A stretch of DNA of 64,000 bases from Ditylenchus dipsaci (Eukaryota > Nematoda > Chromadorea > Rhabditida > Anguinidae): assembly GCA_004194705.1 (NCBI GenBank), contig SADC01001317.1, forward strand, positions 62,001 through 126,000. The letters run 5' to 3'. Each line of letters opens with the position of its first letter. The stretch's first letter is position 1. Shown here piece by piece: positions 41,093 through 50,871 of the stretch. The notes below the pieces were generated by a model. The model was not told where the DNA came from, made no database searches, and saw only the letters and a list, made by a program, of their open reading frames with translations. The position numbers and the translations under genes were made by a program.

Positions 41093-42762
41093 GTGTGATG
41101 GCGCCGTATTCCGTCCAATGTCTGCTTAAGGAACTGGGGGCTCAGCCATACTCTATCTCGACCGATGCTTCAAATCACAAGGAGATCAAGTTGTTTCCGC
41201 TCGTTATCAGGTTGGTTTTCCTTTTTAACTTTGTTATTGATAATCGTTGCAGATTCTTCACCGCTGACAAGGGAGTTCAAGTCCGCCTGCTCGACATGAA
41301 GGATTTGCCAGGTGAGGATTCGCAACTCGTCGCCGACTTTATTGCTCAAATTCTGGACAAGCATGGTCTGAAGTGGCAGAATCTCGTCTCGTTTTGCGCC
41401 GACAACGCTCCCGTAAACTTTGGAGGACCGAGAATGCAAGGACCGAACAATGTCTTCAAGAAGTTGCTCCTCAAGAAGAAGAATCTTATTCCAGTTGGAT
41501 GCCCTGCTCACGTCTTCCACAATGCCGCTCAGAAAGGTGCAGATCGTCTTCCGTTGGATATCGAAACCGTCATCTTCAAACTGGCAAGCTATTTCAAAGG
41601 ATCGACAAGTCGGCATGAGCAGTTCAAGGATGTTTGCGAGTTTCTCGAGGTTTGAAGTTTCATTTTGAATCGGATTGACTTTGCATTTTTTAGACCAAAT
41701 ATGAGACAATTCCGACGCATGGTCCGACTCGATGGCTGACGCTGGGCAAAGTGATCAACAAGATTCTAAAGCTGTGGGAGCCACTGACTGCGCTATTCGG
41801 ATTCGCCAACAAGCCGCCGCTATACCTCGAGAAGTTCTTCGCGTCGGAGGAATCACTTTCGGTTCTGCAGTTTCTCCAGAGTGTTCTGGGCGTCTTCGAG
41901 AAACCTTTGCTTCAGCTTCAGGTTTCGTTGCTTTCTTTTACTTGTTTATATTGTCCTGTTTTCAGAAATCAACAGCACTCTTGCCAGAACTGGTAGAAAT
42001 CATCAATTCTTTCAAGCAGATGGTGGTGGAACGGAAGGCGAAGGAATTCTTCGGAGCAACAACTGCAACTTCTCTCGAGCGTTTGGACATGGAAGTGAAG
42101 GAAAGGCTGAGCGCGAGTTTCCAGGTTGACTTTTGTTTAAGTCAGCTTTTGTAACTCCTTCCTTCAGGATTTCTACACGACGGTCATCGCCTACATTGAC
42201 AAGTGGATCCACGTGGAGTTCTTGCCGACCAACATCTCGTGGATCATGCTGAAGGAGAACAACATCGAATACACGGAAGCAGTGGAGCTGGCAAAGCAAG
42301 TGGCGCCCGAAATCGCGGTCAATGATGAGCTTTTCAACGAGGTGGTGGAAGTCAATCGAATGCTGCGTCAAATCCCAGAGGATGTCTTCGAAGTCTATCA
42401 AGCGGAAACGAAGTGGCAAAAGATCTTCAAGGTAAGCGAGATTTTCGTTACAAAAATTTTGTAGATTTCTTAACATTTACTAAGTAAATTTTACTTTTAG
42501 GACAACGACTCTCTCCCGAATCTCTATCGTCTGGTCAGCATCATCTTCTCAATTCAGTTGGCGAATGCGTTCGTCGAGCGGGTATTTTCTTTGTGCAAGG
42601 CGCAATGGACTGATACAAGGAACTCGCTGCAAGTCGAAACTGTCAAGGCTCTTCTCCAAGTGCGTGTTAATTTCGATATGGACTGCGCCGGTGTCTACAA
42701 TTTGCTGATGAAGGAAGAAACTTTACGAAGGAAAATTCAAGGAGGAGAGAAATGGGAGTGAT
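41093..42762 (+). CDS. hAT-like transposase (ZBED/KIAA1586-type), N-terminus missing, GC-rich
   Basis: Exons from 41093 to a stop at 42760-42762, with short introns at 41212-41253, 41650-41692, about 41922-41965, about 42124-42167 and about 42432-42500. The core reads SISTDASNHKEIKLFPLVIR (first Asp), CADNAPVNFGGPRMQGPNNV (second Asp), VGCPAHVFHNAAQKGADRLP, then GPTRWLTLGKVINK and the C-terminal dimerisation region with ANAFVERVFSLCKAQWTD (Glu in VERVFS). This matches the animal hAT-like family that usually has an N-terminal zinc finger; I find no such exon between 40000 and 41090, so the copy starts mid-protein or the finger exon is lost. No stop or frameshift is visible in the assembled exons. 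The coding sequence is clearly richer in G and C, with many C/G-ending codons, than any host gene here. Confidence 0.78.
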
Positions 42763-44321
42763 AAATTGTTTATGTTATTGATTGATGTAAAAAATGTAGA
42801 AATAAAATGCTTTGTACGATTGATTTGTCGTTGCGTAAAAAATCTGATTTTTGATCCCAAAATCTGATTTTTTGTGTAATTTGTCTGATTTTTGAAATTT
42901 TGAGTTGGGAGCCCTGAATTACACGAAAAATTGCGTTATCTTCTAGGTGATTCAGGATACCTTCCAGTCGTACACTTTCCGGATAGTTGAGGCGGGATCA
43001 AGGCAATTTGCTCACACTCCAGGCGACTGGAGTAGCATTCAGGCGTTTGGGGCACCCTCCAGGCAGTTTTAGTACCTTTCAGGTAAACAGGGTATCCAGA
43101 TGGTTGAGTTACTATCCAAATAAATTTTCATCGGTATTTTGAATTAAATTAAAAAAAGCACTATGTTACGCGCCTCGTCTCAGCCATATCTATCGATTAA
43201 AAAAAGATCGCGAAAAATAAATAATGATTCTGGTCTAAAATATAAAAAATAATAGCACTTGCAGATGGTAAACACTATATAAAGATGATTTCTATGCAAA
43301 AATGGGTTTTGTGAATAGCCCTGTGAAAAAGAATGCGCGGATATCTGAATAAAAAGATAGGAAATTCTCGAAGGGATAGAGACTGTGTATTTTTAGGAGG
43401 ACTTGATATAATATGCTCTGGCATTGGATCAGACTTTTTAGGTGTTATCACCTAATTCAGACCACCTGAGTACTTGGGCTCTGCCACTACCTTGATCTGT
43501 CTGTTGGACAGAGAAAACTGTAAATATCTTTCCTGTATGTCTCCAGTTAGCATCCTTTACCTTTGTATGATCGCCGTTTAAACGTAAATGTTGACAAACA
43601 AGAAAGAATCGTTGACCTCAAATGTGTTACGCGACTCGGTTGTTACGCGTAACATGTTACGCGTAACACGCGAAATGTTACGCGTAACATGTTACGCGTA
43701 ACACGCGAAATGTTACGCGTAACATCAAAAAGTGCTGTTACGCGACTTTTGATACGCGGGTCTGTTACGACACTCAAAAAAGTTGTTACGCGTAACAGAG
43801 TCGCGCAACATGAGTAGCGTAACAGAATTTGTTACGTGTTACGTGTTACGCCGGAGTATGAATGGAGCTTTAGAAACCAAGTTAAAAAATTCGTACAGAA
43901 TTTTAATGATTCAGTAAAAAATTTGAATTAGCGGGGGACAACCGTTGTCGGAGACGGCAATAGCCCTTTAAGTTAAAGCTTTTGTGGATGAAAAGTAGAC
44001 CATGCAGGTTTAGGTATACTTTGTTATTGATTTTATTGTTAATATCATGTTTTTGAATTATTAGACAATATTTTGAGTCATGACCACTTAAAAGTAGCTC
44101 TGACTATAAGCTATATTTTAATAATCTTTTTTTTTGATATCACAATTTTGTCAATTTTGACTAAGTTTGCATATTATTCTACTATTATTAATGATTTGCT
44201 CAAATAAATCTATTATGTACGCATGCCATTTTTAGTAAATTTGAATTGAATTCATTAATCTAAGTCATTTTTTTATATTTTTTTCGAATTTCTAGCAATC
44301 TAAAAACAAGCATTTTCTAGA
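42763..44321. other. Right part of the transposon and short gap before METTL25
   Basis: 42830-42910: repeated CTGATTTTT units. 42955-43110: repeated CCAGG(C/T)G-type units (a similar tract lies at 40590-40680 on the left side of the transposon). 43620-43855: GTTACGCGTAACA array. After 43972 there is AT-rich flank without features. Confidence 0.5.
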
Positions 44322-47300
44322 ATGTTAAGCAACCCGTACTCGGCTGTGTTGAAACAATTTGGATGGCTGGCTGACCTATACACCGTTGACTTTTTTGTGG
44401 AACACCATTGGGAAAAGTTGCCCAAAGTAAAGTCTTAGCTGAAAAAGAGTTTTTTGAATATTTTTATTGATCTGAAATATTCTAAAATTTACAAGAGACT
44501 GTATGGCTAGTTAGTGACGCCTTTTAGTTTTATCTCTTCGAAAATAAAAAAATTGGCAAACATTTTCGACGAGCAATTTACTGAACCAAAATTTTCAGGC
44601 TTGGCAAGTATACTTTGAGAAGTGTCTACAGTTAAGCGATCAACCAAAATGCACTAGTCAACAGTTCCAACAACAAATTGAGTTGATTCAGCACATTTTA
44701 TCAGATAATCCTACCTCCGACACTACAACATTTAACAAAGTTGGGCCCGCCCCCTTTAGTTTTCTGGCTTTGAAGGAGTGTGTCAAGCAGCTATCCTATT
44801 CTTACGAAGCAGTAAAAGATAAAAGGCAGCTATGCAAGAAGTTGAATTTCAATGAAAATGTTGTGGTAAGTGCTCCGAAGATCATAAAAATGGTCTATTG
44901 CATAATTGCTTTGCTCATTTGATAATTTTGTAATTCGTATTAGTGTGTAGTCTCCATCGGTATCGACCAATGCCTTCTATAAATTCATCAGATTCGTGAA
45001 TTTTTGGACAAAGAAGCTAAAACAAAAAAAATCAAACCCTTCTTCGTTAATAAGACATGACCCATACCGCAAAAAGCCAATTTTTTAAAAATTTCTCTGC
45101 TTACTATAGTAAATTTATGAAACATTCTTCGTTCAACTTTTCGGTAGGTCTCAAATTTAAATTTACTTGAAAAATTTATTAGGCTAAATAAAAAAGTTTC
45201 AAAAAATAGTTTTATGGCTCTTAAATTCTATATTTTCATATTCTGACAAGAGAGTGCCCAAATCCCATGCGAATTTAACTCGCCACCTCTGAAAGCTAGG
45301 AAAATTTTTAGGAATGATTCATGGCCTAAGGGTCAGCTATCAAAAACTATGAAATGGCTATAGAGGTGTTTTTAGAACTTTGAGTGACCCTTGTATTACA
45401 TTTTGTGGATCTTCAGAGCTGGGTAGCCAGAGCTAGTTTTTAAAACCAGTATGAGGTCGTTTGTATCAGATTTAATGCAAAGCAAGTGAAAAATAGGACG
45501 ATTCAAAAAAATTTGTTGGTCCCCTCCTTAACTTTATGAAAGGCACTGGTTTGCCACTTTGATGCTAAAATTGCTTATCCAAAAGAGGTGGGGTGACATT
45601 TCACGGAGGTCGAGAAATGGGTTTGTCAGCATCCTGCAAAAATGGTTGACAGGTTGCAAAAAATATAATACAAAAGTCTTGAATGTTATCTTATGATGGG
45701 TTTCACTAAATTATATTACTTTTGGAAATTTAGTTGCATTTTACTTAAATTTGCTTAGCTCTTGATTAAATCTTTTTTAAAAGGATAATCCGCAAAGCTG
45801 AAATTCGTATGCAAAAACTTAAACAACCAGCTCTCACTCACAGAACCACCATTTTCTCACCTACTGAATTTTCGCTTATTACCACTCAAGAGCATGTCAT
45901 ATATATATATAGAATATTTCACCCGTCAATGATTTTTTCATGAAATTGCAAAAACCGTTTCTCAAAGTCGAGGTTGTACAGTCTTTTCAACACTGGAAGT
46001 CCGATTCGTAGAAAAATTCTGGTTTGATCCGATAATGGCTCATTCACGGCGTAAGTGTGAGTGTAAAAGTGAATGATTTTCGCATCGCAAAGACACCTTA
46101 CAATTAAACTTACATTTACATTTGCACTTACACTCACCCCTTCACGATACTAATGTAAATGGACTGCAAGTATTTTCAGAGAATACTAAAAGTGCTTTAT
46201 TGATGACGAGGAGTTCAATGCCATTCATAATTACTTAAAAATGGCTACGTGGGTTAAAAAACTGAAATTTTAGAAAAAGAAGTGAGGATAAGTCAAAAAT
46301 TTTCATTTACATTTACATTCGTATCGTGAAGGCGTAAGTTTAAGTGTGAGTTTAAGTGGTTTTGGCATCGTAAAGACCCCTACATTTACACTTACATTCA
46401 CACTTACACTTGCGTCGTGAAGGAGCCATAAATAATTTCTCCAAATTTCAGGGTGATCAAAATAACTTCACAAACTTACTCGACCAACCAGTCAAGCTCC
46501 GGTCTAAACTCAAGCCAAAAAAGCTGCATGAAGTAGGGCGTTTGTGTGATCTGATAGATGTATTGCTGGCTCACCACAAGTGTAAATTTGGCGAAGATAT
46601 AAAACATGTAGTTGACATTGGAGCAGGTGATTCTTTTTATCGAAACCCTGACTTATCTAGACCTCGCCCAGGTATTGGCCACCTGTCTAGGATGTTTTCA
46701 TTGGTCAAAAACCTGGATGTCACCACTATAGAAGGAAATTCTGAGGTTAAGTTAAATCAGTCAGCCTTTTCAAATTATAACTGAGATATTGATTTAGTTT
46801 GTTGAGAAGTCTAAAATCTTAGACCAAATGTTCATGGCCAAAGTAGCAAGCAAGGAGTGGAAAGCGCCTAATAGACAGGAAGCTTACATCAAACATACCC
46901 AGCATATTGATTCACTTACAAAAGGTAATTTTGAATCTCCTGGATTTTTAATTTTTCTTATTTATACAAATAATAAGTTAGTGAAGTTTTGCTTTGTAAA
47001 AATGTTTATAGGAGATAATCATCAACAAACTGCACATGTGGTCGTGGGGTTGCATTCTTGTGGTGACTTATCGCCTACCATTCTCAGGTTAGTAAGACAG
47101 CAACTTTGGCTTATTTTACACTAAGTTTTTTTGTTTGATTTTGGATTAGGAATGGATTTTCTCAGATTGAAAATAAATTCAAAAAAAATTTTCAAACACT
47201 CAAGCAACTCTTAATACGATAAAAAAAAACAGTATAACCCTAAAAATTAATTGAGTAATTTAGTCAGTTAAGGAACGAAGCGTCATTAACCTTTAAGCTA

Positions 47301-50300
47301 CACTCATAGTGGTGCCGCCGTCCTCCGCCATCCTAATTTTTTTTTGAAAATTGGAGAAATTAGGACGGCCTCATTTTTTTGAACTAAAAGCAAAAAAAAT
47401 CTGAACGGTCACCCAAAAATAAGGTAAAAAATTAAAAATGACTATATGATGTAAAATAAAAAAAGCGTTGCGTTATAAAAAAATTGATGAAAATGCAGGA
47501 CGGCGATGAAAAAAATGAGGACGGTGAACGACGGTGGCACCACTATGGCTACAATCACTCAGCTTAGAAATCTAGGACACAGAATATTTAATAATAAAAA
47601 ATTAATAGGTATTTTGTGCACAACATCAACGCCAAAGTATTAATATCGATTGGCTGTTGCTACCACAAACTAAATGGAGGCACGGACAAACCATTTATGC
47701 AAGATTATGGTGGAAAAGAAAAAGAGTTAGCAGAACCTATTAATATATCTGGTAAATTAACTATAATAATACAGTCGACGCTCGATGCAACGAACTCCCG
47801 TTATAACAAACTCTCGATATAACGAACTTATTTTTATTGGTTAGATTTGTTTTAAACATAGGCAAACTAGTGGTCTATGTAACGAACGCTCGATACAACG
47901 AACTCGCGATATAACGAACACTTGGAGCGGTCCCGGGTCAAGTAAGGACGCTTGATATAACGAACTCTCACAGATTCCAATACAAAACTGTGTTCTGTTT
48001 TCAAAAAATTTATACAGATTTAGTCCTTTAGTTTTTTATTCACTTTTAGAGTGAAGAAATTCTGAAAGTTTGAAAGAATTTATTGTTTTAAAATAGGCAT
48101 AAATTTTTTCTAGTTTCATTTTCAAAAATATGTTTTTGCGAATCAATTTTTCGGCGCTAGTAGTGAATACCCCACCCCCTTCCAAGAATCCGACCTTTAA
48201 AGAATGCTGTAACTACTCTTGCAAACAACAAGTTTAGGCTTAGCCCTTAGGCTTGGGGGTAGGCCAGCGTACGGAAGTTGTGACTAATGAAGAGTTTGCG
48301 CACATTTTCCGGGGTCTGGGACATAAATTTGGGTACTTTTTACTAAAGTAAAAAAGGTGAAAATATTCGTCACTGCAACCATCTTTTGTGGATGGGCTTC
48401 ACCCATCTAGGAGCTGTCCACATACTACTATCCAAACCAGCACGGTCGTTTTTTCTAGGGTTTGTATCGTAGTCTTCATTTTTTATGTTTGGCATATCGA
48501 TCATAAGCGCTATTATGCGCCGCGTCGTTTTTCTAGAAAACAGAAAAGTCATAATGTTGACCCAGCAATCCTTCGGAAATGCAATCAGCTTGATTATTAT
48601 TCTTGGTCAAAGGGCCCCAATAAAGCAGCCCAGTTTTCCTTTCAGTTTATTTATGTACTATTCAATATGGTATATTTCTTATATTAATGTAGTTGCTAGG
48701 ATAAGCTCACGATTTAACAAATTCCTACAACTTTTTGATCAAGGACCCAGGGTTTTGTTGTATCGAGCATCGACTGTAATTGTTTTCCCTCATTATGCCT
48801 GTGGTTGTTCCACTTTAGGCTATCCAATGAGCAGCAGTATGTTCAAGGATGTCCAGCTTTCGTATGCCAGCAGGGAAATAGCTTCCTTCAGCAAAGATCG
48901 TTTTTTGGAGATTCTCATTAGCGACCAGGTATTTTGATATCACATTTTGCCAGATTTGCGATTCTGAACGTGTTTAGCCTTTTGTATGTTGGTATTTTGA
49001 ATTACTTTTTTTCTTGAATCTAAAATTTTTTTGGTTTATATTATCTTTGGTTAGTCTTTCTTCTCGTTCTGACTTTTTTCTAACCTAGACCTACAGTTGG
49101 TTTCGGGGACTAAGCAAAAACCTTATCTTTGATATTATATAATAAATTTAAGGATTAATAAAAGTCGAATTTTGAAAACAGAACTTTGCGATCGTTTTAT
49201 GCGAAAAAAATATAATAGTTTGAAGTCGGCTGAAGCTTTTAGCATAAGCTGTACTATAGGACAAATAAAAAATTTTAATCCTAAATTTGTAATGAATTCT
49301 ATGTTATAATTTTTGCAAGTTTTTTAGAGCTTAAAAGTCTTATCTATCCACAGTTACCGTGCCGCACTTGAATACTTGATTCTTGGATGTCCAGAGACTA
49401 GTCAACTGAGTCAGCTTAACCAAAAACTCAGGCATCAAGGCTTGCCCAAAGTCAAAAACGCAACCACAATGGAGTTTTCCGAATACATGACCCAAGCTCT
49501 TCGAAACCAGCCAGATGTTTTAAAGAGAATAGAAAATTCTGTAAGCCATCAGGAAATATTTTTACACAATTAAATGACCGTAAATTGTTCGGAAAAGATG
49601 GCAATCCTAATCGTCGCCTATCAGGTTGTCGGAAAAAACCGGCCTCGACGGCTAAGTGACCCGTTTTTTGATGAGTTGCAAAATATTTTGATTATTAATA
49701 ATTATTAAAAACTATATGGTTTTGGAAATAAAATTCTGTAAAAATTATAATGAAATTTAATATCTGAAACTTAACAACGAGTTTATATTATTTTTTTTAT
49801 AAATGAAAATATTTTGCAACTTATTACAAGGTGCCCCCCCCTTTAGTACGGGAACCGAATTTTCACGCTAACTTCATTATATTACTTTCAGTAGGTTGAA
49901 ATTTTATACATTCAGTATTCGGGGTTTGACATTGAAAAGTTCTACTGGTTACACATAAGCATCTCTATATAGTACTTGGACTATGTTTGTCTATTAGTCA
50001 CCTTTTTGGTAAATCGGGTTTTGTCGACTTCTTTAAAGCAAAATGTCAGAAAGCTCTCTGTTATATTGTAGCGCAGAATCTCAGCTATCGTATCGAAAAA
50101 GTATATGATACAAACAAAGGTTTTGGTCGCTCTATCAATTAGGTGCAAGTAGGTGCAGTAGTAGGTATTCTAGTAATGAACACATGCGATGAATTGTGGT
50201 CAAACAAGCTACTCAAACCCGCTCCTAAAATGTTCCAAGCACTTTAAAACCGAGCCAGATGACCAACAGCCCTAAAGCAAACCCACAATGTTTTAAGTTT

Positions 50301-50816
50301 TTTGAATTCTCCCGTCAGCAACAATTCCCTAAGGATTTATCAATTTAAAGCATTTAAAATTAGCTAGGCTTTCATAATCACGGAAATCTTTGTTTTTAGC
50401 TTCAAAGAAAGTTAGTCTTGTGAGCGAGAATTGTTAAGGGTAGAGGAAAATTAGAGGAAGGGGAGTAATTTTTCAACCCTCCTCTAGAGACGGGAGTAAT
50501 TAGAGGGAGTAGAGAAATTAGGGTAAGGGGAGAAATTAGAGGAAATACTGTACTTGGTGTAGTTCTAAAAAATACTTTACGGGTGTCAATTTAGGACAAT
50601 GCTAATCTGTCGCAAGTGATGTCTTTGCTCGAAAAAGATGGAATAAAAGTAGTAATCATGATTGCCTTGAGATTGATCTTAGCGCCTCTCATTGAAGCAA
50701 TTGTACTGCAGGATCGCATAGAATTTTTGAAAGAAAACGCTTTGATGTGTTATGCAGTGCCATTGTTTAAGCCAAATGTTTCACCACGTAACATTGTTTT
50801 GATTTCATTCAAATAA
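44322..50816 (+). CDS. METTL25B: METTL25/METTL25B (RRNAD1)-family methyltransferase
   Basis: Ten exons: 44322-44426, 44599-44865, 46452-46626, 46672-46745, 46798-46924, 47012-47087, 47609-47751, 48819-48928, 49328-49540, 50595-50816; 1512 nt, 503 aa, all phases agree. The N-terminal helical part includes AVLKQFGWLADLYTVDFF. The SAM-binding motif I is HVVDIGAGIGHLSRMFS, followed by DVTTIEGNSE (acidic ribose-contacting loop). Then VVVGLHSCGDLSPTILR and VLISIGCCYHKL, both signatures of this family, and a C-terminal LILAPLIEAIVLQDRIEFLKE. Members are Rossmann-fold S-adenosylmethionine-dependent methyltransferases of poorly known substrate. Separating METTL25 from METTL25B needs a tree, so the symbol is tentative. 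Intron 3 is only 45 nt. The stop overlaps an AATAAA (50812-50817), so the 3' UTR is very short. Confidence 0.9.
46025..46430. mobile_element. MITE of GTAAGTGTGAGTG repeats in METTL25 intron 2
   Basis: Left end ATGGCTCATTCACGGCGTAAG, right end its near complement CTTGCGTCGTGAAGGAGCCAT. Inside are degenerate arrays of TACACTTACA and TGTAAGTGTGAG with CATCGCAAAGAC landmarks mirrored. The right end abuts the exon 3 acceptor, within about 20 bp, and probably supplies part of its upstream region. Confidence 0.75.
47299..47552. mobile_element. Foldback MITE in METTL25 intron 6
   Basis: Left ATAGTGGTGCCGCCGTCCTC, right GGACGGTGAACGACGGTGGC followed by ACCACTAT. Central A/T-rich loop. Ends are good inverted repeats of about 35 bp. 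Confidence 0.7.
47772..48776. mobile_element. 1-kb pogo-like element in METTL25 intron 7
   Basis: TA, CAGTCGACGCTCGATGCAAC ... TTGTATCGAGCATCGACTG, TA. The left part repeats CGATATAACGAAC units. The middle contains the second copy of the dispersed 200-bp repeat (48150-48370). Frames at 48388-48937 have no transposase motif I recognise. Confidence 0.75.
48150..48370 (+). repeat. Dispersed repeat, copy 2 of 3
   Basis: Same landmarks as at 4255-4465 and 57545-57770: GCTAGTAGTGAATACCCCAC, GGCTTAGCCCTTAGGCTTGG, GCGTACGGAAGTTGTGACTA, CCGGGGTCTGGGACATAAAT. Confidence 0.65.
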
Positions 50817-50871
50817 ACACAACAACAACAATAGTAGACACACTTTTCAAAGCAACAACTGAACAGAAAGT

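Larger units (their letters stand above)
39808..43967 (+). mobile_element. 4.2-kb TTAA-flanked transposon carrying a hAT-like transposase
   Basis: The left end AGGGCCATTGCC after TTAA (39804-39807) is matched by the right end GGCAATAGCCCT before TTAA (43968-43971). The inverted ends extend about 190 bp with gaps: CTTGGTTTCTAA and CTCCATTCATACTCCGGCG are both mirrored. Inside these lie subterminal GTTACGCGTAACAC arrays (about 39960-40270 and 43620-43855). A pogo-like MITE (40703-40827) is nested in the left part. TTAA is not the usual hAT target, so either the visible ends belong to a different element into which the hAT inserted, or this lineage has unusual ends. Confidence 0.75.

Noticed and set aside
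41170..41709. 179-codon frame on the minus strand
   Set aside because: It is the antisense shadow of the hAT-like transposase exon, whose plus-strand frame has clear family motifs.
42012..42476. 154-codon frame on the minus strand
   Set aside because: Antisense shadow of the same transposase; no motif of its own.
46030..46430. Tandem TTACACTTACA stretch as a microsatellite
   Set aside because: The ends are inverted repeats and units are mirrored, so it is better described as a MITE.
48388..48937. Frames of 99 and 150 codons in METTL25 intron 7
   Set aside because: They lie mostly inside the pogo-like element without transposase motifs; the end of one overlaps true exon 8 (48819-48928).
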